A stretch of DNA of 64,000 nt from Streptomyces fuscichromogenes (GTDB taxonomy: Bacteria > Actinomycetota > Actinomycetes > Streptomycetales > Streptomycetaceae), in contig NZ_BMML01000029.1 in NCBI RefSeq assembly GCF_014645815.1, positions 1 to 64,000 of the forward strand, given 5' to 3'. Position numbers and translations under genes: made by a program. Shown here one piece after another: positions 51,773-61,000 of this stretch; position 1 is the first letter of the stretch; each line of letters opens with the position of its first letter. The notes under the pieces were generated by a model that saw nothing but the letters and a program-made list of their open reading frames with translations, had not been told where the DNA came from and ran no database searches.

Positions 51773-53326
51773 TCAATTCGCGATGAGGCGAAGAAGATTT
51801 CGCAGCTGGCCGATGATCCCGGGTATCTGGGAGACCGTGCGAGCGGTGCCGAAAACGATGTGGTCGGGGCGGACGAGCAGGGCGCGCGCTTTGATCGACC
51901 GCAGATACGTGTAATAGGTTCCGTCGGTGTCGACCGGGCCGCTGGAATCCGTGCCGGGAGGAGCGAGCACGACGATGCGGGCATTGATCGCGGCGAGGCA
52001 CGCGCGGTCGGAGTCGCTGAGTGCCGGGACCGGGTCGACGGTGCTGAGGAGGACGAAGCCATGGCCTATGACCTCGTCGAACAAGTCGGTGACGGAGCCG
52101 ACGGAGACTCGCCCCTGTGGCACCGGCTCCCCGACCGGTGGGGGAGAAGTACCGTTGAGCGCGCGCTGGAGCACACCGGTGCGCAGCGGAATCGGAGCGG
52201 GTGCGCCGGACCGGGTGCCGGGGAAGAGGGCGGCATCGCGGCCGGCGGCGGCCGTTTCGTCGGTGACACAGACGATGCGCCCGAGGGTGACGGCGGTCTC
52301 GACGGTCGCGCGGACATGCGGAAGCCGTTCCTCCATGTAGGCGTCCAGCAGAGTGCCGGAAGCGACGCCGCGGAGCACAAGGTCGAGTTTCCATGCCAGG
52401 TTCACGACGTCCCGGACACCGGAGCACATACCCTGCCCGGTGAACGGCGGCATGGAATGGGCGGCGTCGCCGGCGAGCAGCACGCGGCCGCGGTGCCACT
52501 GGTCTGCCCATGACGCCCGGAATCGGTACACGGCCTGCCGTTCCAGGGTGGCGTTGTCCGGTCGGACGTCGAAGGCCTTCAACAGTCGCCAGGCGGTTTC
52601 GGCACGGTCGAGGTCGTCGATGCTCTCTCCGGGCAGCCGCATGAACTCCCACCGCCGCCGGCCGGGCCCGCTGGCGACGACGGTGGTGGGGCGAGCCGGG
52701 TCGCAGATCTGCATGTTGGTGGGGGAGAACGTCCGCTGTTCGGCGAGGACGACATCGCAGAGCAACCAGTCGTAGGAGAAACCGAGATCGGTGACACCGA
52801 CTCCCATCCGCCGTCGTACGGTGCTGTTGGCACCGTCGCACCCGACGACCCAGGAGCCGACGACGGTGGCGGCGGTTCCGTCGGCGTCGGTGTAGGTGAC
52901 CTCGCCGTTCTCGGTGACGTCGGTGACGGTGCAGCCCGCCCGGACCTCGATGCCGGGCAGCGAAGCGACACGGTCGCGCAGCACGGCCTCCAGCGTGGGC
53001 TGGTGCATGGTGGTGACGTCGGGCCACCCGTGTCGGCCGGTGTCGGCGAAGTCGACGCCGATCAGGGTACGGCCGTCGGCGCTGCGCCAGTCGTAGCCGT
53101 CGGCGGCTTCGCCGATCCGGGTGAACGCCGCGCCGACGCCGACGCGGGCGAAGCAGCGCGCGGTCTCCCCGTCGAAGCTGGTGGCGCGAGGCAGTTGATA
53201 GGGCCGGAGCCGGCGCTCCAGCACGACCACCCGCCGGCCGGCGTCGGCCAGGAGGAGCGCCAGAGTCCGGCCGATCGGTCCGCAGCCGACGATCACCACG
53301 TCGGCGTCCACGCTCCGGTCCGGCAC
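51773..53326 (-). CDS. FAD monooxygenase, rifamycin Orf19-like (naphthalenic ring formation), 517 aa
   Basis: This PheA/MhpA-type flavin hydroxylase has FAD motif ADVVIVGCGPIGRTLALLLADAGRRVVVLERR at the N-terminus, WVVGCDGANSTVRRRMGVGVTD in the middle, and RVLLAGDAAHSMPPFTGQGMCSGVRDVVNLAWKLDLVL near residue 290. In rifamycin biosynthesis a homologous 3-(3-hydroxyphenyl)propionate hydroxylase-like enzyme acts on the growing chain so that the naphthalene ring can close; benzenic ansamycin clusters lack it. Next to rifJ/rifK homologs, the same role is likely. GTG 53326 gives the family N-terminus, 5 nt after the rifJ-like stop. Confidence 0.88.
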   Translation of the reverse strand: MPDRSVDADVVIVGCGPIGRTLALLLADAGRRVVVLERRLRPYQLPRATSFDGETARCFARVGVGAAFTRIGEAADGYDWRSADGRTLIGVDFADTGRHGWPDVTTMHQPTLEAVLRDRVASLPGIEVRAGCTVTDVTENGEVTYTDADGTAATVVGSWVVGCDGANSTVRRRMGVGVTDLGFSYDWLLCDVVLAEQRTFSPTNMQICDPARPTTVVASGPGRRRWEFMRLPGESIDDLDRAETAWRLLKAFDVRPDNATLERQAVYRFRASWADQWHRGRVLLAGDAAHSMPPFTGQGMCSGVRDVVNLAWKLDLVLRGVASGTLLDAYMEERLPHVRATVETAVTLGRIVCVTDETAAAGRDAALFPGTRSGAPAPIPLRTGVLQRALNGTSPPPVGEPVPQGRVSVGSVTDLFDEVIGHGFVLLSTVDPVPALSDSDRACLAAINARIVVLAPPGTDSSGPVDTDGTYYTYLRSIKARALLVRPDHIVFGTARTVSQIPGIIGQLRNLLRLIAN

Positions 53327-53331
53327 CGGAG

Positions 53332-53766
53332 TCAGCCGGCGGCCAGGTCGAGCACCGCCTGCGCGGCCAGCCGGTAGCCGACAGTGCCCAGCCCGAAGAT
53401 CACGCCGGATGACACCGGCCCGATCACCGACACGTGCCGGAACTGTTCCCGTGCCCACACATTCGATATGTGCACCTCGACCCATGGCCGTGGATATGCG
53501 GCCAGCGCGTCCCGCAGGCTCCAGCCGGCCATCATCAATGCCCCCGGATTGACAATGGCACCGACCGTGTCCGGATTCTCGTTGATGGTCCGCACCAGAT
53601 CGCCCTCGCAGTCGGACTGGTGCGACAGCACCTTCCAACCGCGCACGGAAACGACCTCGGCCACCGCGTCCTCGATGTCGGCCAGCGTGTCCGTGCCGTA
53701 CACCTCGGGCTCCCGCCGGCCGAGAATGCCCAGGTTGGGGCCATTCAGTAGAAGTAATTCGCGCAC
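53332..53766 (-). CDS. rifJ: Type II (amino)dehydroquinate dehydratase, RifJ-like, 144 aa
   Basis: In the aminoshikimate pathway this enzyme dehydrates aminodehydroquinate to aminodehydroshikimate. The fold markers are LLLNGPNLGILGRREPEVYG with catalytic Tyr23, EVHISNVWAREQFRH with catalytic His99, and VSSGVIFGLGTVGYRLAAQAVLDL. Two substrate-loop motifs differ from ordinary AroQ: the usual NHEG is SDCEG and NPGAYTHTS is NPGALMMAGWS. That may reflect the amino substrate or a changed activity. It is divergent from rifK, sharing the promoter region at 53767-53913. Confidence 0.88.
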   Translation of the reverse strand: MRELLLLNGPNLGILGRREPEVYGTDTLADIEDAVAEVVSVRGWKVLSHQSDCEGDLVRTINENPDTVGAIVNPGALMMAGWSLRDALAAYPRPWVEVHISNVWAREQFRHVSVIGPVSSGVIFGLGTVGYRLAAQAVLDLAAG

Positions 53767-53815
53767 GTGGTGAACGTATCACCCGACTGCCCGGAAAACG
53801 TCCGGCCCGCATCGC

Positions 53816-53846
53816 CTAGGGGGTCGTACGGGTGTGACTAAGGGGG
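53816..53846 (+). promoter_or_regulatory. G-tract element before rifK
   Basis: CTAGGGGG (53816-53823) and CTAAGGGGG (53838-53846) are spaced two helical turns apart with a weaker ACGGG between them. They lie in the rifJ/rifK divergent promoter and resemble the elements before the P450 and PKS genes. Confidence 0.6.
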
Positions 53847-53913
53847 CATGACGAGATGTTTTCGACCTGGTTATCGTGCGGACCGAGGATCGTTAAAGGA
53901 GGGCTGGCGAACA

Positions 53914-55077
53914 ATGCTGGACAATGGGCTCGACCTGAATTTTCCGGCGTGGCCGCAGTACGACGACACCGAACGCGCAGGGCTTGTCCGTGCCCTGGAA
54001 CAGGGGCAGTGGTGGCGTATCGGCGGCAGTGAGGTGGACGAGTTCGAGCGCGAGTTCGCCGACCTCCACGGTGCTCCGCACACGCTGGCCGTGACGACCG
54101 GCACGCATGCCCTGGAACTGGCACTGCAGGTGCTCGGTGCCGGCCCCGGCACGGAGGTCATCGTGCCGGCGTTCACCTTCATCTCGTCGTCACAGGCCGC
54201 GCAGCGACTGGGGGCGGTGGCCGTCCCGGTGGACGTCGACCTGAACACCTACTGTCTGGACCCGGCGGCGGTCGAGGCGGCGATCACGCCGCGCACCGCG
54301 GCGATCATGCCGGTGCACATGGCCGGCCAGATCTGCGACATGGACGCCCTCGGCAAGTTGTCGGCGGCCTCCGGCGTGCCGTTGCTGCACGACGCGGCGC
54401 ACGCGCACGGTGCGCGGTGGCGCAACCAGGGTGTGTCGGCGCTGGGATCGATGGCGGCGTTCAGCTTCCAGAACGGCAAGCTGATGACCGCGGGCGAGGG
54501 CGGCGCGGTCACCTTCCCGGACGCCGAGCAGTACGAGACGGCGTTTCTCCGGCACAGCTGTGGTCGTCCCCGCACGGACCGCACCTACCAGCACCAGACC
54601 TCGGGCTCGAACTTCCGGATGAACGAGTTCACCGCGAGCGTGCTGCGCGCCCAGCTGGCCCGCCTCGGTGGCCAGATCGACACCCGTGAGCGGCGCTGGC
54701 CGGTGCTGGCCGAGCAACTGGCGCGGATTCCGGGCGTGCTGCCGCAGGCCACCGACGACCGGTGCACCCGAAACCCCCACTACATGGCCATGTTCCGGGT
54801 CCCCGGCATCTCCGAGCAGCGGCGCAACGAACTGGTCGACGCGCTCGTCGCCCGCGGCCTGCCGGCCTTCGCAGGGTTCCGGGCGATCCATCGCACCAAG
54901 GCGTTCTGGGAGACCGGAGCGCCCGACGAGTCGGTCGAGGCGATCGCCCGCCGGTGCCCGAACAGCGAGGCGCTGTCGGTCGACTGCGTCTGGCTGCATC
55001 ACCGGACCCTGCTCGGCGAGGAGGAACAGATGCACGCCATCGCCGCTGTTGTCTCCGACGCCCTGGCGGGGCTGTGA
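53914..55077 (+). CDS. rifK: 3-amino-5-hydroxybenzoate (AHBA) synthase, RifK-like, 387 aa
   Basis: This PLP enzyme aromatises aminodehydroshikimate to AHBA, the ansamycin starter. It has the DegT/AHBA fold: MLDNGLDLNFPAWPQYDD, FADLHGAPHTLAVTTGTHALELALQVLGAGPGTEVIVPAFTF, VDVDLNTYCLDPAAVEAAITPRTAAIMPVHMAG, HDAAHAHGARW, the PLP-binding Lys189 in SFQNGKLMTAGEGGAV, and GSNFRMNEFTASVLRAQL. The length (387) is that of known AHBA synthases. ATG 53914 follows AAAGGAGGG. It leads the rifK-L-M-G operon, with a 1-nt overlap to rifL. Confidence 0.96.
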   Translation: MLDNGLDLNFPAWPQYDDTERAGLVRALEQGQWWRIGGSEVDEFEREFADLHGAPHTLAVTTGTHALELALQVLGAGPGTEVIVPAFTFISSSQAAQRLGAVAVPVDVDLNTYCLDPAAVEAAITPRTAAIMPVHMAGQICDMDALGKLSAASGVPLLHDAAHAHGARWRNQGVSALGSMAAFSFQNGKLMTAGEGGAVTFPDAEQYETAFLRHSCGRPRTDRTYQHQTSGSNFRMNEFTASVLRAQLARLGGQIDTRERRWPVLAEQLARIPGVLPQATDDRCTRNPHYMAMFRVPGISEQRRNELVDALVARGLPAFAGFRAIHRTKAFWETGAPDESVEAIARRCPNSEALSVDCVWLHHRTLLGEEEQMHAIAAVVSDALAGL

Positions 55078-56138
55078 TGCTCCGGCTCGCGATGGTCGGC
55101 TTCGGCTGGGCGGCCCGCTCGATCTGGTTGCCGCGACTACGACAGCAGCCGGACCTGGCGGTGACGGCGGTCGTCGACCCGGATCCGGCGGCACGCGCGG
55201 CGGCCGAGAACGACGGCGTCGCAACGGTGCTCGACCGGCACGACGACCTGTCCGCCGCCGACGTCGACCTGGCGATCGTCGCGGTACCCAACCACGCCCA
55301 CTGCACGGTGGCGGCCGCGTTGCTGCGCCGCGGCATCCCCGTCTTCCTGGAGAAGCCGGTCTGTCTGACCGGAACGGAGGCCGAGGAGCTGGCGTCGGCG
55401 GAGAAGGAAGGCGGCGCCGTCCTGATCGCCGGCAGCGCCGCCCGGTATCGCGTGGACGTGCTGGCACTGGGCCGGGTCGCCGCGGACATCGGCCCGATTC
55501 GGCACGTCCGCCTGGACTGGGTGCGTGCCAGCGGAGTACCCGGCACCGGGTGGTTCACCCGACAGGAACTGTCGGGCGGCGGCGCGCTGGTCGATCTCGG
55601 CTGGCATCTTCTCGACGTACTGCTGGCCGTGCTGGGCCGCGTGGCATTCGACGACGTGGTGGGCACGATCGGCCGGGACTTCGTGGACCGGCGGTCGGCG
55701 CAGGCGGCCTGGAAGGACGGGGCCACCACGGGCGCGACCGCGGACGTCGAGGACACGGTGCGCGGCTTCCTGGTCACAGCCGACGGCATGTCGGTCGCGC
55801 TGCATGCGAGCTGGGCGTCCCACGCCACCCACGACCTGACGGTGATCGAGTTGCACGGACACGCCGGCACAGCCACGTTGACCTGCACCTTCGGCTTCAG
55901 CCCGAACCGGGTCGGCGATCCGGTGCTGACACTGACCCGGGACGGCGCGACCAGCACGGTGCCGTTCGCGGCGGAGCCCGTCGGCGCCGAGTACGACCGA
56001 CAGGTGGCCGCGCTCACCCCGCTTCTCGCGGATCCGGCGAGCAGGGGCCGGGCCATGGACGACGCGCGCTGGACGGTGCGCGTGATCGAACGGGTCTACG
56101 CGTCGGCACAGGGCAGGGCAGCATGCGCGGCGGCCTGA
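55077..56138 (+). CDS. rifL: Gfo/Idh/MocA-family oxidoreductase, RifL-like, 353 aa
   Basis: RifL takes part, with RifK, in making the 3-amino-3-deoxy sugar precursor of AHBA (UDP-kanosamine route). The NAD motif is LAMVGFGWAARSIWLPRL, with VAVPNHAHCTVAAALLRRGIPVFLEKPVCLTG and the typical EKP lysine at about residue 96. LSGGGALVDLGWHLLDVLLAVLG follows in the C-terminal domain. The start is ATG 55077, sharing one base with the rifK stop (TGATG), which is strong translational coupling. The rifM gene overlaps its end by 16 nt. Confidence 0.93.
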   Translation: MLRLAMVGFGWAARSIWLPRLRQQPDLAVTAVVDPDPAARAAAENDGVATVLDRHDDLSAADVDLAIVAVPNHAHCTVAAALLRRGIPVFLEKPVCLTGTEAEELASAEKEGGAVLIAGSAARYRVDVLALGRVAADIGPIRHVRLDWVRASGVPGTGWFTRQELSGGGALVDLGWHLLDVLLAVLGRVAFDDVVGTIGRDFVDRRSAQAAWKDGATTGATADVEDTVRGFLVTADGMSVALHASWASHATHDLTVIELHGHAGTATLTCTFGFSPNRVGDPVLTLTRDGATSTVPFAAEPVGAEYDRQVAALTPLLADPASRGRAMDDARWTVRVIERVYASAQGRAACAAA

Positions 56139-56788
56139 CTCCGTTGCCCACCAAGGCGATCGTGTTCGACCTGGACGGCGTACTGGTGGACAGCTTCGGT
56201 GTGATGCGGCAGGCGTTCACGGTGGCCTACCGCGAGGTGGTCGGTCCGGGCGAGCCGCCGTTCGCCGAATACAGCAAGCACCTCGGACGCTTCTTCCCGG
56301 ACATCATGCGGATCATGGGGTTGCCGCCGGCGATGCAGGAGCCGTTCGTGCGGGAGAGCTACCGGCTGGCCGACCAGGTCCGGATGTTCGACGGTGTGCC
56401 GGACCTGCTGCACGCCTTGCGCGCCGGCGGGTTCGGCCTGGCGGTGGCGACCGGAAAGAGCGGACCGCGGGCCAGGTCCCTGCTGGACGGGCTCGGAGTG
56501 CTGGAGCTGTTCGATCACGTGCTCGGTTCGGACGAGGTGGCGAACGCCAAACCCGCGCCGGACATCGTGTTACGGGCGATGGAGCTGCTCGGTGTCGGCC
56601 CGGACGAGACGATGATGATCGGCGACGCGGTGACCGACCTGGCCAGCGCCCGGGCCGCGGGCGTCGCGGCCGTCGCGGCGCTGTGGGGCGAGAGCGATCC
56701 GGCCGGTCTGCTGGCCGCCGAGCCGGACGCGATCCTGCGCACGCCCGGTGAGCTGCTGGCGCTGTGCCGGGGTGGTTCCCTTGCATGA
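56123..56788 (+). CDS. rifM: HAD-family phosphatase, RifM-like, 221 aa (contains a TTA codon)
   Basis: RifM is the phosphatase of the AHBA gene set. The HAD nucleophile motif is VFDLDGVLVDS (Asp16 and Asp18), motif II is VATGKSG, and motifs III/IV are NAKPAPDIVLRAMELLGVGPDETMMIGDAVTDLASARAAG. A single in-frame TTA codon lies at 56570-56572 (Leu150, DIVLRAM), the only one I noticed in the cluster genes. In Streptomyces TTA needs the bldA tRNA, so AHBA supply may be under developmental control. It overlaps rifL by 16 nt and rifG by 17 nt. Confidence 0.94.
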   Translation: MRGGLTPLPTKAIVFDLDGVLVDSFGVMRQAFTVAYREVVGPGEPPFAEYSKHLGRFFPDIMRIMGLPPAMQEPFVRESYRLADQVRMFDGVPDLLHALRAGGFGLAVATGKSGPRARSLLDGLGVLELFDHVLGSDEVANAKPAPDIVLRAMELLGVGPDETMMIGDAVTDLASARAAGVAAVAALWGESDPAGLLAAEPDAILRTPGELLALCRGGSLA

Positions 56789-57812
56789 CGGGACGACGGA
56801 GCGCGTCGCCGTCGACCTCGGTGACCGCTCGTACGACGTGCACATCGGTCCCGGCGTGCGCAACCTGCTGCCGGACATCGTCGCCGGTACCGGCGCGCGC
56901 CGGGTGGCGGTGGTGTCGGCGCGCCCGCCGGACTGGGTGCCCGACTGCGGCCGGCCGACGTTGCGACTCGATGCCCTGGACGGTGAGCATCACAAGACGC
57001 TCGCCGAGGTGGAGCGGCTGTGCCTGCGGTTCGCCGAGTTCGGTCTGACCAGGTCGGATGTGATTGTCTCGTGCGGCGGCGGCACCACGACCGATGTGGT
57101 CGGTCTGGCCGCGGCGGTCTACCACCGCGGCACGCCCGTCATCCACCTGCCGACCTCGCTGCTGGCCCAGGTGGACGCGAGCGTCGGCGGGAAGACGGCG
57201 GTCAACCTGCCCGCCGGCAAGAACCTGGTCGGCGCGTTCTGGCAGCCGGCGGCGGTGCTGTGCGACAGCGAGTTCCTCGACACGCTGCCGCCACGGGAAC
57301 TGCTCAACGGCTATGGGGAGATCGCCCGCTGCCACTTCATCGGCGCCGACGACCTGCTCGGGCTGCCGCTGCCGGACCGGATCGTGGCCGGCGTGCGGTT
57401 GAAGGCGTCCTTGGTGGCGGCCGACGAACGCGACGGCGGCTTGCGCCACTTGCTGAACTACGGCCACACCCTGGGGCACGCGATCGAACGGGCGACGGAC
57501 TACGAGGTGCGCCACGGCGAGGCCGTCGCGATCGGAACGGTGTTCGCGGGCCGGCTGTCCGGCGAACTGGGACGGATCCCGCCCGATCGGGTGGCCGAGC
57601 ACGAGGCCGTGGTCAGTCACTACGGCCTGCCGACCGGACTGCCGGCCGGCGTGGACGATGCCGCACTGGTGGACCTGATGCGGCATGACAAGAAGGCGAC
57701 CGTGGGCCTGGCGTTCGTGCTGGACGGCCCGAACGGAGCGGAGCTGGTGCGAGGCGTACCCGAACGGGCGGTCGCCGACACGCTGGCCGCGATGCCTCGC
57801 GCCGAAAAGTAG
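56772..57812 (+). CDS. rifG: Aminodehydroquinate synthase, RifG-like, 346 aa
   Basis: It cyclises 3,4-dideoxy-4-amino-DAHP to aminodehydroquinate. NAD-binding is marked by VIVSCGGGTTTDVVGLAAAVYHRGTPVIHLPTSLLAQVDASVGGKTAVNLPAGKNLVGAFWQP. Metal ligands are in LLNGYGEIARCHFIG, LLNYGHTLGHAIERATDY and EVRHGEAVAIG. The GEIARCH segment replaces the EVIKYG of ordinary AroB, as expected for the amino-specific branch. GTG 56772 gives MVPLHDG; a GTG at 56748 is possible. It ends the AHBA operon; 240 nt separate it from the PKS gene. Confidence 0.94.
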   Translation: MVPLHDGTTERVAVDLGDRSYDVHIGPGVRNLLPDIVAGTGARRVAVVSARPPDWVPDCGRPTLRLDALDGEHHKTLAEVERLCLRFAEFGLTRSDVIVSCGGGTTTDVVGLAAAVYHRGTPVIHLPTSLLAQVDASVGGKTAVNLPAGKNLVGAFWQPAAVLCDSEFLDTLPPRELLNGYGEIARCHFIGADDLLGLPLPDRIVAGVRLKASLVAADERDGGLRHLLNYGHTLGHAIERATDYEVRHGEAVAIGTVFAGRLSGELGRIPPDRVAEHEAVVSHYGLPTGLPAGVDDAALVDLMRHDKKATVGLAFVLDGPNGAELVRGVPERAVADTLAAMPRAEK

Positions 57813-57922
57813 TCGAAACACGTCGGCGAGTTCCGACAGGGCATTGGGAGGTCTTTTTCAAGGCGCAGGCCGGAAGGCTTTTCCTCCTCCCGAGGATCGC
57901 GCCTGAGCTGTGTATTTCCACG

Positions 57923-57955
57923 GATAGGGGGTGTGAGGGGGGAAATGAGGGGTGG
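57923..57955 (+). promoter_or_regulatory. Triple G-tract element before the PKS gene
   Basis: GGGGG (57927-57931), GGGGGG (57937-57942) and GGGG (57949-57952) recur at 10-12 bp with flanks GATA and TGA almost as in 47210-47245. It lies about 100 bp before the rifA-like start in the 240-bp spacer, so the PKS probably has its own regulated promoter. Confidence 0.65.
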
Positions 57956-58052
57956 CTGTATTCGTGTTTTCCATAGTTAGCATTTAGGAGCCAGTCGAAG
58001 TTCCGGCCGACCTCGCCCTTGAATGTCAAGCACGAAGAGAAGTGTGGGTGGC

Positions 58053-61000
58053 ATGCTGCGCGCCGAATTGATTCGTCCCCTCCATGAACTCCTGCGGGAA
58101 CAGAGCGCTCGATTCGGCGACAAGGTCGCCTTCAGGGACGCCCACCGGGCCGTCGGCTACGCCGAGCTGGAGGCGCGCACCCGTCGGCTGGCCGGACACC
58201 TCGCACAGGCGAGGCTGCGGCCCGGCGACCGGATGGCGATGCTGCTGGGCAACCGCGTGGAGATGGTGGAGAGCTACTTCGCCGTGGTCCGCGCATGCGG
58301 CGTCGGCGTGCCGATCAACCCCCGGGTGTCCGCCGCCGAGTTGGAGCACATCCTCGCCGACAGCGGCGCCACCGTGATCGTCACCGACCACGCCCATCTC
58401 GCCCAGCTCCCGCCGCTGCGCCACCCGCTGACCGTCCTCCTCGTCGGCGACGAGCCCACGCCGCCCGGCTGCCTTTCGTACGAGCGGTTCGCCACCACGG
58501 AACCAGCCGCCCCGGCCCCGGACGACCACGGCCTGGACGACATAGCGTGGATGCTCTACACCTCGGGCACCACCGGCAGGCCCAAGGGCGTGCTGACCAC
58601 ACAGCGCAACTGCCTCTGGTCGGTAGCCGCCTCGTACGTGCCCGCGCTCGGCCTGACCGACGCCGACCGCGTGCTGTGGCCGCTTCCGCTGTTCCACAGC
58701 CTCGCGCACATCGCCTGTGTGCTCGCGGTGACCGCCGTCGGCGCGACCGCCCGCATCACCGACGGCCTGTCCGTGGCGGACGTGCTGGACGTGTGGCGGG
58801 CAGAGGAATCCACCGTCATCGCCGGTGTGCCGACGCTGTACCACTACCTCGCGCGCGCCGCCAGGACCCCGGGATTCACCGCGCCGCCGGTCCGGGTCGG
58901 CCTGGTCGGCGGCGCGGTGACCACGGCTGCGCTGCGCCGGTCGTTCGAGGACGCCTTCGGCACCGCGCTGATCGACGCCTACGGCAGCACCGAGACCGCC
59001 GGCTCGATCGCCATCAACTGGCCGACCGGGGCCCGCGCGGAGGGCTCGTGCGGGCTGCCCGTGCCGGGGCTGGCGGTGCGCCTGGTGGACCACACGTCAG
59101 GGCAGGACGTGGCCGACGGCGCGGAGGGCGAGGTCTGGGTCCGCGGGCCGAACGTGATGGTGGGGTACCACAACCAGCCCGCTGCCACCGCGCAGGCGTT
59201 GGCCGGAGGCTGGTACCACACCGGCGATCTGGCCCGCCGCGACCAGGCCGGCTACCTCACCATCACCGGCCGGATCAAGGAGTTGATCATCCGGGCCGGG
59301 GAGAACATCCACCCGGGCGAGGTGGAGGAGGTGATACGGCGGGCGCCGGGCGTGGCGGACGTCGCCGTCGCCGGAAAGCCGCACGACGTGTTCGGCGAGG
59401 TGCCGGTGGCGTTCGTGGTGCCCGGTCCGAACGGCTTCGACCCGGCGCGGGTGCTGTCGCTGTGCCGGGAGCAGTTGGCCTACTTCAAGGTGCCCGAGGA
59501 GCTCTACGAGATCCAGCAGCTCCCGCGCACCGCGTCCGGCAAGGTCACCCGGCGCAAGCTGCTGGACGGCCCGGCCCGGCTGCGCGCGGTGGGCAGCATC
59601 CACCACGAGGCCGTGTTCCGGCTGGACTGGGTCCCGCTGCCGTCCGGAGGCACGCCCACGCTCGGCCGCTGGTCGGTGCGGGGCTACGCACCGGACAGCC
59701 TGGTCGCCGGACTGCGTGGCGCCGGCGCCGAGGTGTCGACGGACGCCGTGCCGGACGCCGACCCGGATGTCGTGGTCCTGGTCTCCGCCGACCAGGCACC
59801 GGCCGCAGAGCAGGTGGCGTGGCTGCGCGCTGCGCTGGCCGACGACCGCCTGGGCGCCGCCACCGTGCTGGTGCTGACCAGCGGCGCCGTCGCCACGGGC
59901 GCGGGCGAGGCCGTCGGGAACCTGGACCAGGCGGCGCTGTGGGGCGCGCTCCGGTCGGCGCAGGCCGCCGGCGGCCGCCGGATCGTGATGGTGGACCTCG
60001 ACGACTACGAGGACGCGGCGGCGGTGGCGAGGCTGCCGTTCGTCGTCGGCTGCGGGGAAGGCCAGGCGGCCGTACGCCCGGACGTCGTGCTGGTGCCGCG
60101 GCTGCACCGGCTGCCGGTGGACAACGAGGCCGGTGCGGACGGTCCGGGCAAGCCGACCGGCGCCGCGATCATCACCGGTGCGCACACCGAACGCGGCGCG
60201 GCCGCCGCGCACCACCTCGTCACCACACGCGGTGCCCGCCGGCTGCTGCTGATCGTGCCGCCGGGGACAGCCGAACTCGCCGCGGAGTTGCGCACCCGAC
60301 TGGTCGAGGCCGGCGCCGCGGTGGACGTGGTCGAGTGCGACCTGGCCAACCGGCCACAGCTCCGACGGGCCGTGGCCAAGGCCGGCGTCTCGGTGAGCGT
60401 GGTGCTGCACGCATGGGATCCCCGGGACAGCACCTCGGTCGAACAGGCCGTCGCGGAGGTGCGGGCCCTCGGCGACCTGGTGGCCCAGCCGGGCCTCGGG
60501 GCCTTCGTGTTGTTCTCCGCCGCGGGTGGCGTGCTGGGGTCTCCGGAGTCCTGGGAGACGGCCGCGGTCGCCGCCTACTTCGACGCCTACGCGCAGCGGC
60601 TCGGCTTTCGAGGCGTGGCGACGTCGTCCCTGGCCTGGGGGGCGTGCGAGCGCGGGCACGGCGACGCGACGGCCGCGCTCGACGTACGCCGGAGCCTGGG
60701 CGTGCTCGACATCGCCCTGGGGCTGAACCGGCCGCACCTGCTCGCGGCCGAGCTGGACACCGCCTCCTACACCGGGGACCAGGTGCCGGACGTGCTGAGG
60801 GACCTGGTGGACAGGCCTGGAGCGGCCGCTGACACGCCCGAGCCGACGGAACTGCGGGACCGGCTGGCCGGCCTCGCCACGGCCGACCAGGCCCGCATGC
60901 TGCTGGAACTGGTGCGGGAGCAGACGGCCGCCCTGCTCGGGCTGGACGGGCCGCGGGCGGTGGCCGTGTCGAAGGCCTTCACCCAGCTGGGCCTGACCTC

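Noticed and set aside
58295..60832. 845-codon plus-strand frame in the PKS region
   Set aside because: It is Arg-rich and out of frame with the A domain, KS and AT motifs, which all lie in the frame starting at 58053.
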